NCBI GenBank assembly: GCA_933228895.1
Contig: OW121856.1
Coordinates: 14,587,805-14,651,804 of the forward strand
DNA length: 64,000 nt
Source of the DNA: Platycnemis pennipes
Lineage: Eukaryota > Arthropoda > Insecta > Odonata > Platycnemididae
Reading direction: 5' to 3'
This document shows, piece by piece, positions 1 to 9,779 of this stretch. The notes beneath the pieces are model-generated. The model was not told the origin of the DNA and ran no database searches. It saw nothing but the letters and a program-made list of their open reading frames with translations. Position 1 is the stretch's first letter. Each line of letters begins with the position of its first letter. The position numbers were made by a program, and so were the translations under genes.

Positions 1-560
1 GAGGTGGACGGAATCGGAGGACCGTCCAAGCAAGATGGTGCCGCCATCCCGGTAGTACGTCGAACAAGAAGCAGAACTTGTTTACGCTTTACAAGGCTGC
101 TATGATTCTACACAAGATTTACGCATAAAAAGGCGTAATTTCAAAGATTAAATCTTATTTGAGGTCATTAACGCTTTTGTTGCTTCATATTTCCTGCCAT
201 ATCCAAGAGCTGTTCCCCTAAATATGGGTGATTTTTGACTATATTTTCTCTAATTTTATCCGTAATCCTTTCTTCTCTATGGCTTTTGTATGAGGCTTAT
301 TTATGCAAAAAGCTCAAGGAGAAACATTTGCGACATGGTATGATTTCTCTGGTATAAAATGGAAAACAATGGAGCTTAGTATCTTACTACCAGAAGATTT
401 AACAAGGGAAAAGCTGAATGTCTGAAAAAGCATTTTTAGCCGAGGTATTCACTCCCCTAAAGGTGGTTTTAATGTATTATCATCTCATATTTCAACCACT
501 TTTCATCTGAATAGAAAAAGAGGCAGGTAAATCTAAATAGCCCTTAAGAGGTCATCATAT
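1..560. other. No recognisable feature
   Basis: I see no coding frame, repeat match within the window or RNA gene in this stretch. Its last part may be strongly decayed upstream sequence of the Penelope-like relic that becomes recognisable just downstream. Confidence 0.5.
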
Positions 561-564
561 ACCA

Positions 565-1760
565 AGGAGAAGAATGCAAGAGAGGAGGAGGAAAGACCAA
601 GAAAGAGGGCATCCCTTCCCTCCATTCCAATTTCTAATAGCATCTTAAGAATATTGACCAAAAATCAAATCAATGCAATGCATAACCCAAGGAGAGAGCT
701 TCAGAACTTTCTGGAAAGGGTCAAAGATAGCTTGAAGTTTAAAACGTCTGCAGTCTACCGTATTCCACGTGAATGGAGGCTAATCTACACTGGGGAAACG
801 GGTCGGAATATGCTGAGAAGCGCCTGACTTCAGAGGCGTATCAGGCACTACCATCCATAGAATTTGGCTGTTGCTAGGGCTAGGATTTATCGCCGACGAT
901 ACTCGATATGCACTTGGTATCGGGAGTCGATATTTTGAAACGTGATATCACGATATGTCGATATCCGATATCCCGATACGTCGATATCCCGATATGACGA
1001 TATCCTGTTCCTCGTGTTTTTTTTCTGTCACGCTTAATAATGTCTCTATTTAGCGCAACTTCTCGATAATGGTTGATGGGATTGAAATGCTTCCTTATAC
1101 AATATTACAGTTCCTCAATCGTTTATGATATATTTTAAATTGTCTAATTTGCTATTAACTTTTTCATGATAAAATTTGGATGCAGGGAATGCAATGGCCA
1201 TGGTGCGATTTCATCACTGAAAACCTGCATTCAAAAAGAAAAGTTGAAATTTGTTTATAAAATTATTGTATTTAAACCATAATTCGGAATTTAAAAAATT
1301 TTCCCCGTTCTTCCAGCAAGGAAAATTTTATGATAAAAAAATTAAGGTTAATAACAATAACAAATTACACAATTTAAAATATATAATTAACGATTGAGGA
1401 AGTGTAATATTTTATAAGGAAGAGACCGTTTATAGCACTTCAATCCGATCAACCAATCCCGGGAAATTGCACTAACAACATGAAAAGTAAGAAAAATATC
1501 GTCGATATGTCGATATCCCGATATGTCTATATCCCGATTGTCGATATCCCGATATATCGATATCCCGATATGTCCATCTCACGATATTTCCTCTATTTAT
1601 CGCGAAACCGATATATCGGCGAATCCGCGATATCAGAATGATATCGTCGTGCGATATTCAAAACAGTATATCGCACAGCCCTAGCTGTGGCTAAGCAAAG
1701 CCTCGAGAAAGACATGGAATAAACTTTACTTAGTGGAATGGAATAAATTACCAAGATTTT
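565..1760 (+). pseudogene. Penelope-like retroelement relic (RT C-terminus and GIY-YIG start), split by a hAT MITE
   Basis: Penelope-like elements encode a reverse transcriptase followed by a GIY-YIG endonuclease. Around 630-830 a broken frame reads SNSILRILTKNQINAMHNP, then a linker ending KFKTSAVYRIP, then LIYTGETGRNML. The last two are the usual VYxIPC and YIGET(G)R signatures of the GIY-YIG domain. The relic at 43556-44215 has the same order (ISRILAKWNIDKIHKPP, then GLKTPGIDRIPCQCG, then KIYIGET), which supports the call. The frame continues across the inserted element 875-1683: removing it and one target-duplication copy joins TTGGCTGTTGC to TAAGCAAAG and reads LAVAKQSLEKDM, the position of the AEHS motif. 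Stops and frameshifts make it non-functional. The upstream polymerase domain is not recognisable. Nothing in the sequence suggests expression. Confidence 0.7.
875..1683. mobile_element. Fold-back hAT-type MITE with (CGATAT)-rich ends
   Basis: About 809 bp with ends TAGGGCT and AGCCCTA, flanked by 8-bp direct repeats GCTGTTGC (867-874) and GCTGTGGC (1684-1691), one mismatch. An 8-bp duplication and TAGGG ends are typical of the hAT superfamily. Both ends carry irregular tandem runs of a motif close to TCGATATCCCGATATG (about 890-1010 and 1500-1670). The middle is a long imperfect palindrome: about 1030-1180 pairs with 1330-1480. No transposase is present, so it is non-autonomous. Confidence 0.82.
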
Positions 1761-2050
1761 ATGCCATTTTAATGAATTTTGGCACCATGTTGAGACGACG
1801 GCTGTGAAAAAATTCCACTGTGGATATAAGAACACTGAGCAAGACAACGGTTTCAACGTAAGCAGCGTGGGGCAAAAAATACTTGAATGAAATGCGAAGG
1901 TCACGGCGAAGCCAAAGACAATCTGAGCCGTTGAGGTATTTAAAAGGCGCTTCGGGCTACTCGTATCCAACCTACCGCAACGATCTTAAGAAACGTATTC
2001 GCCAACAAACCTCCTCCCAATCATTCACTCCGACGACGGGAAAACCTTAA

Positions 2051-2961
2051 GGAGGCTCCACCGAATTATGAAGTACATGTCATTTTTGTGAAAAATTCAG
2101 GACACACAATTTTTTGGCCCTTCTATCGATTGAAAATAAAATAATTTCGCCTTTCCTTTACATATTCGAAGAAAAAAGACGCTGAAAATTAGCTGTTTTA
2201 TATATGGTGATACGACAGAGCATGGATCTTGCAGCAAAATTTGCAGATTAATAATGTAAACATAAATGTCATCTTGACGAAAATTAATGTAAAATGTACA
2301 ATGTTATGTAGAGTTTAGCATTGTAAAAAGGTGCTCGCCTCACCACAATTGATATTAATAAATGTTTGCTCGAAAAAAAGCAGAAAAGTTGTATGTTGTT
2401 ATCATTGGCAACGGTATATCTGACGGAGCGCGCTTGCAATCCTATTTACTAACTTAATTTAGGAATATACCTTACCAAGGTTCTTCTTATATTTTTTATG
2501 TAATTTAAATATTTCATTGGTTATTGACATGGTGTAAATAATACCAATGCTTCCAAATGGTAGCAGCGTCATTGTTGCCAAACAGTTTTTAAAAATATAG
2601 ATATTAATAAAATTAAAAAAGGGTAGTATTTGCAAGGGAATAGTTTAAAACTAAGTAAGAAAATAATTAACCTATTTTAGAATACGTGTTAGCGGGATTG
2701 AGCATGTATTCTCACTTTATAAATTAAACGTGGCAACAACATTTCAGCCATGTTTCGAAGTCACAATGAGTTAAAAGAGCTTTAAAAAAAAAGAATGCAA
2801 CTACAACACGCTATGTAATTGCATGCTCATAGCATTATTGTGTATGCGTTATCACCCTATAGATGACTTTCCATAGAGGTGTTTTTATGGATCGGTATTT
2901 ATTCATTAAATAAAATAGCTTTTTACCGGATTTCGAACCGCGGAGTCACGGTGGAACCTCC
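2051..2961 (+). mobile_element. TTAA-flanked MITE, copy 1 of 4
   Basis: Starts GGAGGCTCCACCG and ends with the inverted form CGGTGGAACCTCC. TTAA lies immediately outside on both sides (2047-2050, 2962-2965). Three more copies of the same length class and orientation occur at 15235, 38424 and 44422, sharing internal sequence such as a stretch beginning ATGTCATTTTTGTGAAAA near the left end and CGCGGAGTCACGG near the right. No coding frame is conserved among copies. TTAA duplication is known for piggyBac and Kolobok; the terminal bases do not let me choose between them. Confidence 0.85.
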
Positions 2962-3154
2962 TTAAAACTTTTATCGCTCCTAATATGTTTGACTTCTTCT
3001 ACCGCGCGTTTCTCGAATACTCTCTTCCCTACACAAACTCTTCCACTGCGTTCACGTCGGTATTCTTTCTGCCCTTCTTAAAAGAGCGATTGCCTTCCTC
3101 CATGTAATTGCTTTCACCGTAAGTCGAACGCCGTGGGAAGGTCGGAGACGCGTC

Positions 3155-3290
3155 TTGACAGTCGAGCCTAAGCACAAGTTCCACAGAGAAAATAGAATTC
3201 GCCTAGACCGGGACTCGAACCCGGATCCCCTGATTTCTGGCCAGGTGATTAAGCCATTTCAACTGCCGAGGCGTCATCTATCCTTGTGGA
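3155..3290 (-). mobile_element. tRNA-derived SINE
   Basis: Read on the minus strand, this contains a tRNA-like head with B box GGTTCGAGTCC (in GGATCCGGGTTCGAGTCCCG) followed by a body TCTAGGCGAATTCTATTTTC and CTGTGGAACTTGTGCTTAGG. The head matches the plus-strand copy near 39480 and the body resembles 4640-4700. Too degenerate to be a functional tRNA gene. Confidence 0.65.
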
Positions 3291-3424
3291 GTTTCAAAGG
3301 CCTTTGAGGAACTAGGTGTGCTCGAACTGCTAGACATATCATGCCACAAAGCAGTCGATGTCGTGCGCATGGCGCCACCGTTCAAGAGGTTAAGGTTGAA
3401 CTTTAAGCACTAAGGTGCTTACTA

Positions 3425-4110
3425 TACAAATAAATTCCAAGATAATATTTTCAGTGATGACATTAAAAATATTTTGCGAACCCCAACTTATTATGGTAGA
3501 CTGGACCATAATCACAAAATTAGAGAAACTGATTGCCGAACTGACATATTCATTCGGCAATATTTGTAAAGGGACGGTACGATAACCTTATTAACATAAC
3601 CAGTCTATTAAATGAATTGATTTCGGAATCATTATCAGATCGCAGGTTGAAATTTAGATTTAATCTCTTAAACAAATTCCAATACCATATTTTTAGTGAT
3701 GATGTTAAAAATACATTGCGTACTACTCCAACTTACTATGGTAGACTGGACCATAATCACAAAATTAGAGAAATCGATTGCCGAACTGACCGATTCAAAA
3801 TGTCCTTTTTTCCTCGTAAAATTAGGTATATGAATAACAGTAAATATATACAGTAGGATTGTAGCAATGGATAACATTGGTAGCTGCATGTTGGTATAAG
3901 GACTTGAAGGTAACCCAACAAACAGCATGTTTTTGCATGTTTGCTTTGCTATTTTAATCTTTTTTTAAATAGTGTAGTTTTGAACAGTACCTATATAAAT
4001 ACTGATCCTTTTCTATGCATGATATGTAGTGCATGTTTGGTGAGAATTCGTCCCCTGCCACACACCTTTATGGTTGCTTGCAGGGTATTATGTAGATGTA
4101 GATTCAAAAT
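3425..4110 (+). mobile_element. Two partial 3' ends of a CR1/Jockey-like LINE in tandem
   Basis: Two diverged copies of the same reverse-transcriptase C-terminal segment follow each other, 3427-3560 and 3662-3850. The second reads SDRRLKFRFNLLNKFQYHIF, then YYGRLDHNHKIREIDCRTDR and FKMSFFPRKIRYMNNS; the segment ending in SFFPRxIR and N is the usual tail of such polymerases. The 3' UTR follows and ends near 4040-4110 in a conserved block, CCTGCCACACACCTTTATGG then TTGCAGGGTATTATGTAGAT, with a short GTAGAT tail. Similar 3' ends occur at 4500, 18480, 24480, 52236 (minus), 56163 and 63268 (minus). Severely 5' truncated and without polymerase core. Confidence 0.75.
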
Positions 4111-4590
4111 GCCCTTTTGTCCTCGTACAATTAGGGATATGAATAGCGATACGTCCATAATATATGTCCAATACGAGTGATTCAATCCGTAGCATAGGTA
4201 ACTAAATGTTGGTGTATATGGACATTAACCTAACGAAACTAACAGCATTATATTGAATGCTTGCTTTGCTAATTTTATCTTTTTTAAAAAAATATTCAAG
4301 TTTAGACTAGTATATTCTAACTAATTTTTTACGCATGATACGCAGTGAATGTTCTAAAATGTCCGAAGACTAGAATATCCAATTGCCAAATTAATTGTTT
4401 GTTTTTTCTTGGATTTTTCTTTTCTTCTTTTCTTTTTTTGTTATTGTAGTCTTCGGACATTTCCAATTAAGCCAAATTAGAAGCTCTCATTATTTCATCT
4501 GGTGCATGTTTGGTGGAAAATTCACCCCCTGCCACACACCTTTGTGGTGGCTTGCAGGGTATTACGTAGATGTAGATGTATGTAGTAAAT
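4102..4590 (+). mobile_element. CR1/Jockey-like LINE 3' end
   Basis: Starts directly at the tail of the preceding copy with a frame reading RFKMPFCPRTIRDMNSD, the last residues of the LINE polymerase, then 3' UTR and the terminal block CCTGCCACACACCTTTGTGG ending in GTAGATGTAGATGT at about 4585. A small inverted-repeat insertion (4357-4462) sits inside the UTR. Confidence 0.7.
4357..4462. repeat. Small fold-back insertion
   Basis: AAATGTCCGAAGACT (4357-4371) is exactly inverted at 4448-4462 (AGTCTTCGGACATTT), enclosing a pyrimidine-rich 76-bp centre. It interrupts a LINE 3' UTR, so it is probably a very small MITE. No clear target duplication. Confidence 0.6.
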
Positions 4591-4777
4591 TGAAGGAGTG
4601 CGAACCGGACGTGAGAACCTTAACGGCGTTACCCGCTGAAATTGCACAATAGCACAAGCTCCACGGAGTAAAATATCATTCGCCTTGATTTTTTCTCTCA
4701 TGGACTTCCTGCTATTGTGCAATTTCAGCGGGTAACGCCGTTAAGTTTCTCGCGTTCGGTTCGCGCTCCTTCAATTT
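4587..4777. repeat. 67-bp-arm inverted repeat (SINE tail hairpin)
   Basis: 4587-4653 is inverted at 4711-4777 with few mismatches; both contain TTAACGGCGTTACCCGCTGA or its complement. The 57-bp loop carries CTCCACGGAGTAAAATATCA, which belongs to the body of the SINE at 3155 and 39463. It therefore looks like two SINE tails head to head. Confidence 0.7.
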
Positions 4778-4899
4778 GGCGAACTTAACTTCGCGGGTAT
4801 GATTCCCAACTGGGGCCTGAATGATGTATTTGTCTTAGGGTCTAGTAAGGTTGTTCGATATAAATTTTTGCTTGAAGGTTTTCGCAGCTTCTTTTATCT

Positions 4900-6005
4900 G
4901 TAGCTGTTACTTTCGGGATATGCTGCGTACGATTCATTTTCGACTCGACGTTTCACTCCTCCTACTGGGAGCGTTATCAAGAGAATAAGTGTTAAACGGA
5001 TGATGGGGTGTACATCTGCCTTTCACAGATGTGGAGTCTGTTCTGCTCCAGCGGGCACTGCAGACTGGACTTCTGACGGTGAGAATCGGCGGAAATGGTT
5101 TTTTTTTTCATTTTGGCCGCATTATATATGGCGGGGATGTCCCCCGCCCGATCGGCCCTTTTCAGGGCCCTCCGGACTTAGAATTTCTCGGGTGCTGTTA
5201 ACGCCGCTGTCGCGGCGGCTTGTCGTCGGGATCTCCGGTGCCGGCTCTTGGGCGTCGATGGCGGTCCCACGGCATGACCCTGAAGTCGGCGATGCGGTGA
5301 AGTTCGGTGTAGGTGGATTTTTCTGCTCCTTCGAAGAAGCGTTTTGTGGCGGATTTCTCATTCTTATATAGGAGCATCCGTGTCCGTTGCCCCATTGTTG
5401 GGCCGATTTGAATTTCGGACGGAAGACGTTAGCCGTTGTGCATTAGAAGGGGCCAGGAAACCTTTCCAAACACGGCTCAGCTTATAACCATCCTCTCTAT
5501 TGAAATTATTCGGCCTTTTAGCTATTTCTACTGCTTCTCGTATTAGGCGCGGATAATAATCATCCGTCTTAGCCAAAACTCGTGTTTCTTCGAAAATTAT
5601 TTTATGCCCAGGGCTCGAGGCATAATGCTCGATGCTGACTCGTTCCATTTATGAAGCTCCATCGCTCTCCTAAGCCGCTTTACACTATACAATTTTTTTA
5701 ACCATTTCTTGTACAAAAGTTGTATAAGCAGAGCGAAATTGTATGTTTGTCTAAACGGAATTAGAACAGGTTCTATTTCCCGTTCAGTCATTCAGACAAT
5801 CCCACAATTGTTCGTACAATTAGCCGCTTTACACGGTACAATTTCCTCATACAAGAGTTTGTACAAGAAATTGTACAAAAAATTGTATGGTGTATGTCTT
5901 TATGCTCCTTAAGCCTCTGGGAGATGGCTCGCTTGGTCTGTCCCACATAGCTTCTACTTCTACACGTAGAACGCAGTATTTCCCGAAAGTAACAGCTACA
6001 GTTGT
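4900..6005 (-). pseudogene. Penelope-like retroelement relic: GIY-YIG endonuclease and 3' terminal region
   Basis: On the minus strand, 5985-5900 encodes RSYVGQTKRAISQRLKEHKD, the YVGxTxR and LxEH parts of a GIY-YIG endonuclease. After a MITE (5671-5893) the frame resumes with ELHKWNESAS and IEHYASSPGHKIIFEETRVL, then RLIREAVEIAKRPNNFNRED and GYKLSRVWKGFL, the conserved end of the domain in Penelope-like proteins (AEH, GH, REAVEI and N signatures). About 4900-5360 would be the terminal region: the minus strand has a CTCC/GGAG hairpin followed by GAAACG at 4943-4979. A short piece shared with 5979-5998 recurs in opposite orientation at 4902-4925. The polymerase domain is missing. Sequence 5000-5350 is notably GC-rich. 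Confidence 0.72.
5671..5893. mobile_element. MITE inserted in the Penelope-like relic
   Basis: Ends resemble GCCGCTTTACACTATACAAT and its inverse near 5890. A second internal terminus GCCGCTTTACACGGTACAAT occurs at 5823, suggesting a compound copy. It separates two parts of one GIY-YIG frame and resembles the element at 16186-16412, with which it shares AATTAGAACAGGTTCTATT and CCGTTCAGTCATTCAGA. Confidence 0.65.
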
Positions 6006-6019
6006 TCGATATAACCTAA

Positions 6020-7045
6020 GCAGTTTGAGTACGTGGAACCCGAAAACTATTCCATTTTCCTCGAATTTTACCGTTGATAATGAACAACCACATTCATATT
6101 CTCATCGACCCTGATTACTCAAGCACATCTCTGACTACTCCTCCTCCTCTGAATCCTCTCCTTATTTCCTCCTGTGTCCTTCTTTCTTTCCCCTTACAAC
6201 CTCAAGGAACGCCTCATTTGTCTTATTTTTTCTCCATCGCACTTACGCCAATCTTCAAAACAGCATTCCAAAAGTCTCCAATTTATTTACGCTGTACTTC
6301 CTCAGAGTAAACACTCACAATCTACGCTCACTGTCTTATTTTTCTTTACCCATTACTTGAAACTTTGCTTCACACTGCGTTCTAAGATCCTTTCTGTTAA
6401 TGAATACCTCTGCTGCTAATGCGATTATCCGTCTTCGGAGCAACTTCCACACAAGTCATCAAAGACGCCGCCCTAGCATCAATTACTCCACCGGTTCTGT
6501 TCTATACCCACCTACTTTAATTAAGTTATAAAATTTCGAATTTCTCGTTAAATATTATCACTTTCGTTATCCTGAGATTGATATTCATCCCATGTTTACG
6601 CAATGAAAAGGTAAAGGTTCACGGTTAAAGTGACAATGATAGATGAATCATATAGTTAATTTGACGAACTATTCCCCTATTTTACATCCGAATTAATTCA
6701 TACCGCAATCTAGAAAGAAAGTAGATAAGAAAATACAGAATAATTGCAATTATAGAGAACCATGTAAGCGTCTGCAATATGCATAGGAGGGGATAAAAGT
6801 CTCCAAATCTCCATCAGGAGGATGTAGACAAATGTTATTTACAAATTTCCTTCACAGTTTGCATTTAAGAGATTAATTTTATCTGAGAGAGCTAAACATT
6901 AATTTTTTAGGAAAAAACCAAATGTTTTAAATTTTTTCCTGTCTCTCTATTCTTCCAATACCTTATTCCATCGCATATCAGCATCTCCGTTTATAATTTC
7001 CAGGCGAGAATGTCGTAAAAGTTTAATAAGTGGGTTAATAGAGAA
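6020..7045. other. No recognisable feature
   Basis: AT-rich, C/T-skewed sequence. Open frames here are short and show no domain or repeat similarity that I recognise. Confidence 0.5.
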
Positions 7046-7131
7046 AAAATATGAAGATAATGGCCGATAGAAGAATCGAGTGGAGGGCTGCGTCAAATCA
7101 ATCCTAGGATTGTTGACCCATGATGATAAAT
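7046..7131 (+). mobile_element. Extreme 3' end of an RTE-like LINE
   Basis: Contains ATGGCCGATAGAAGAATCGA then GGGCTGCGTCAAATCAATCC and TAGGATTGTTGACCCATGATG, matching the last codons, stop and tail of the LINE family annotated at 11055, 32148 and 54818. Only about 85 bp survive. Confidence 0.75.
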
Positions 7132-7319
7132 AGAGAAACCCGGCTGGTAACATTCAACATGGTAATAATCATCATAATCTATTTGTAATTCCATTAAAAT
7201 CAGTGGGATAAATACGATTTTAAAAGTTCGAGGGGAATATTGAGATATTTTTTAAACGAACTCCGTTCTCATTGGTTTGAGATGTAACTTTATGAAATTC
7301 CCTGGTCACAGAATAAAAG

Positions 7320-7508
7320 TAAAAAAAAAAAAATGATTGTCAAATTTGAGACACATGGTGTTCATACGTTTCGTGGGGAGGGTAGGGGGGAAAGAATGGG
7401 GAGGGGGTATTTTGGAGGGGAAGAAGTGAGTTTGGAATCGTTGCTTGGGGCGAGGGTCATGGAAGGGGAATGTGGAGGGGATGTTTCAAAGGAGCTGGGG
7501 GAGTGAGT
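7320..7508 (+). other. G-rich low-complexity block (left part)
   Basis: After a run of A (7321-7333) the plus strand is strongly G-rich with many GGGG runs. A similar G-rich strand resumes at 9312-9430, so the MITE and hAT between 7509 and 9311 probably inserted into one G-rich region. Confidence 0.55.
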
Positions 7509-8038
7509 TTAAAGCAGCGTTTACGCGTAGCAGTTGACTGCTATGACAGTCGCGAGATGCGCGATGTATCTATATCGCTACTGCTATGATTCGTCTGCAC
7601 CAACTTCTGTGCAGCTTAAAGCCGCTATTTAGGCGTTGCCACAACAAATAAAAAGCGTTTTATTTTAATAGTGAATTTCGCTTAAATTTTCATTAAATTC
7701 ATCAAGAAATAAAGTCCATTGACGATTATCTTTTGTTCCCATTCTTTAAAGAGTAGAATCTCCCCTTTTGGGGAGGGATATCCTTGTTATTATATCCAAA
7801 TTCCGTCGTGTATTGCTTTACGTTGACCATTGTTGCGATTGTGTTGGATACATTTCCGCTGGAAAGTAGACGGGCTTCAACTTTGCTAATAGCTCGAACG
7901 TGGATCGATAGTGTTCTACTTGTGTCCAGTATCGACCTGAACTCGCATCGCAGTTGCTATTTACACATGCGAGTGGGGCTTAATAGTTGTTAGCAGTTGA
8001 CTGTTATAGCAGTGAACTGCTACGTGTAAATGCACATT
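7509..8038 (+). mobile_element. MITE with TTTACACGTAGCAGTT ends, copy 1
   Basis: Left end GCGTTTACGCGTAGCAGTTG and right end GTGAACTGCTACGTGTAAAT are inverted repeats; subterminal GACTGCTATGACAGTC-like palindromes lie at both ends. The second copy is inverted at 27814-28357, sharing internal segments such as AGGGATATCCTTGTTATTAT and GTTGGATACATTTCCGCTGG. No frame is conserved between the copies. Superfamily not assigned. Confidence 0.78.
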
Positions 8039-8161
8039 TAGGGGTGGGCGATTATGATATCGATAAATCGAATAATCGATTATTTTTGTCAATTAATCGA
8101 AAATTCGAAATCGATTGATGCAATAGCCGGCATCGATTTTATCGATATGTACACCCGATTA

Positions 8162-8410
8162 GAGGGAGCGTGGTGGCCTAGTGGGTAAGAGCGCTTGGCT
8201 ACTGACCGAAGGGTCCCGGGTTCAAATCCGGGTGAAGACTTCGGACGTCCCCGAACGAAAAAAATCCTCGGAGTGCGAGGTGACCCAGGGAAAGGAACTA
8301 CCCCCCACCATGAATGTGTGAAATTCACATCGCCTGTGGCTTAGTACGGGGTGAGCTCTACCCTAACCTATCAAAACCAACCTTCGGGTTGAATCACCGA
8401 GTGAGTGATG
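8162..8410 (+). mobile_element. tRNA-derived SINE with 8-bp target-site duplication
   Basis: The head contains an A box in TGGCCTAGTGGGTAAGAGCG and a B box GGTTCAAATCC (about 8219-8229), followed by an unrelated body ending GAGTGAGTGATG. It is flanked by exact CCCGATTA repeats at 8154-8161 and 8411-8418. The head suggests RNA polymerase III transcription of the source gene; the anticodon arm is imperfect, so this is not a tRNA gene. Confidence 0.85.
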
Positions 8411-8828
8411 CCCGATTAATTTGACCGATTAATTCAGAATGCTGTGTCTGGTGAACTGTGGCTAGGGCGGCTAATGTGAGTGGTTTACACATCTACACCC
8501 ACGGTCCAAAAACTGCACTTCAGGAGTTGATCGCCGTAGCCAATGCAACGAGCACCGTCATCGCTGTGATGCCTGAGTGGTGTCGCGAGGAGGATCAGGT
8601 GAACGTCCTGCCGATGTAATTAATGCAATCAATTACATCGGCACATGTAATTAATTATTACTAATTGCAACATGCAACACGCTGCACATGATGCAGTACC
8701 ATCAGATGACCTCTGAAGGTTCCGTGACACTCAGGGAACCTTATATAATGAAGAGGTCCCCTGTGGGACACCAGTTACGGCAATTCCTAGACCGACCCGT
8801 CGTTGACCTCCATTTGAATCCTTTTTAG

Positions 8829-9044
8829 GTGCGGGAGTCAATGAAAACTAAATACGTTCACTTACATCAGGTAACCAGAAAGTACCTGCCGGGATTAGCA
8901 ACATCAGTTCCATCAGAGAGACTCTTTTCCGAGCTGAGACTAATTCAGTCTGACCAGAGAAGCCTCCATACCAGTACCCACTTATCAAAATTTCAATCTT
9001 TAGCTTCCGTTCCTGTACACATTTGCCAATCGCCCGAAATTTAA
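8829..9044 (+). pseudogene. hAT transposase C-terminal dimerisation domain fragment
   Basis: A 71-codon open frame reads TRKYLPGLATSVPSERLFSE then LRLIQSDQRSLHTSTHLSKF. The ATSVPSERLFS block is the hallmark of the hAT C-terminal dimerisation region, which holds transposase subunits together. The usual end (a leucine-rich helix with FLxxN) is lost; the frame diverges after KFQSL. The catalytic RNase H-like domain, BED zinc finger and start are absent because most of the element is deleted or replaced. It lies inside the hAT element in the sense orientation, about 270 bp from the right end, as expected for a C-terminus. Not functional. Confidence 0.8.
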
Positions 9045-9484
9045 ATTGAATTTACCTTTTTCCCAACCTGACGCGCCTCCTGGAGGTTTATCTAGATTTT
9101 TAAATTTGTACCCGTGATAATATTAACCTTATTTTACTTTATTTATGGAGGGACCATCACCTCGGAAGCTAAGTTTTGTACTTCGTCATAAAGTAATCGA
9201 TTGATTGATGTCTCGAGTAATAAATGCAATTAAGCGGGAGCGATCAATCGGCTGCTTGTAATTAATATTTGTAAAATATCGATTAGTTTTTTTTATTATC
9301 GCCCATCCCTAGCGGGTTTAGAGATAGATAACGTGGGATGGGTTTCACGGTTGGGGATCAGGGGGGGGGAGTGTGAAAAGGGGAGGGAAACTGTTCACAA
9401 GGAGTTGATGGTTGTGGAGGAGTTTGGTCAAAGACCGGTTTAATGAACGAAATATAGGAGGCCGATACATTGTGGAATTCCATA

Positions 9485-9776
9485 TTGTGATATAGAATAA
9501 TAAATTGCTTTGCAAATTTCCACTGTAGAATAAATTTATTGAGTCAACATGTTTCACCACATCATGGCATCTTCAGGATTGTCAGAACGTCAACATTCTT
9601 ACCACAAGCCTCACCCCCGTCTCCTACACCACCCCTCTTCCCGTGTGACTATATATTTCACGCTTAGTTAACTTTTTGTCAGTCCTGAAGATGTCATGAT
9701 GTGGTGAAACATGTTGACTCATTAAATTTATTCTACAGTGGAAATTTGCAAAACAATTTATTTTTCTATATCACAA
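9485..9776. repeat. 94-bp-arm inverted repeat carrying a CTGAAGA...GAAAC motif
   Basis: 9485-9578 is inverted at 9683-9776 with few mismatches. Each arm, read outward, has CCTGAAGATG, a short hairpin-capable segment, GGTGAAACATGTTGACTC, then ATAAATTTATTCTACAGTGG. The CTGANGA...GAAA order is that of a hammerhead ribozyme core, and sequences of this form are known from Penelope-like terminal repeats. The arms enclose about 104 bp of C-rich sequence. Confidence 0.7.
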
Positions 9777-9779
9777 AGA

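Larger units (their letters stand above)
8039..9311 (+). mobile_element. hAT element, internally deleted, with transposase remnant
   Basis: Ends TAGGGGTGGGCGATTATGAT and ATTATCGCCCATCCCTA are inverted, with the TAGGG(G/A)TGGGCGAT terminus common in hAT elements. Subterminal runs of ATCGATTA-like sequence occur at both ends. The flanks (TGCACATT left, GCGGGTTT right) are only weakly similar, so the 8-bp duplication has decayed or the edge is slightly different. A C-terminal hAT transposase fragment lies at 8829-9044. A perfect hairpin with a 12-bp stem (8610-8621 with 8631-8642) lies upstream of it. A SINE is inserted at 8162-8410. Confidence 0.82.

Noticed and set aside
889..1010. CRISPR array or bacterial origin-like iterons
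   Set aside because: The repeats are irregular, without spacers, and belong to hAT MITE subterminal sequence in a eukaryotic context.
1593..1970. 125-codon minus frame
   Set aside because: It runs from the right end of the hAT MITE into flanking relic sequence on the antisense strand; composition-driven and without domain.
5000..5371. 123-codon GC-rich plus frame
   Set aside because: Overlaps the non-coding terminal region of a minus-strand Penelope-like relic and has open frames on both strands; no domain.
8162..8240. Functional tRNA gene
   Set aside because: A and B boxes are present but the anticodon stem does not pair well, and the unit has a SINE body and target duplication.
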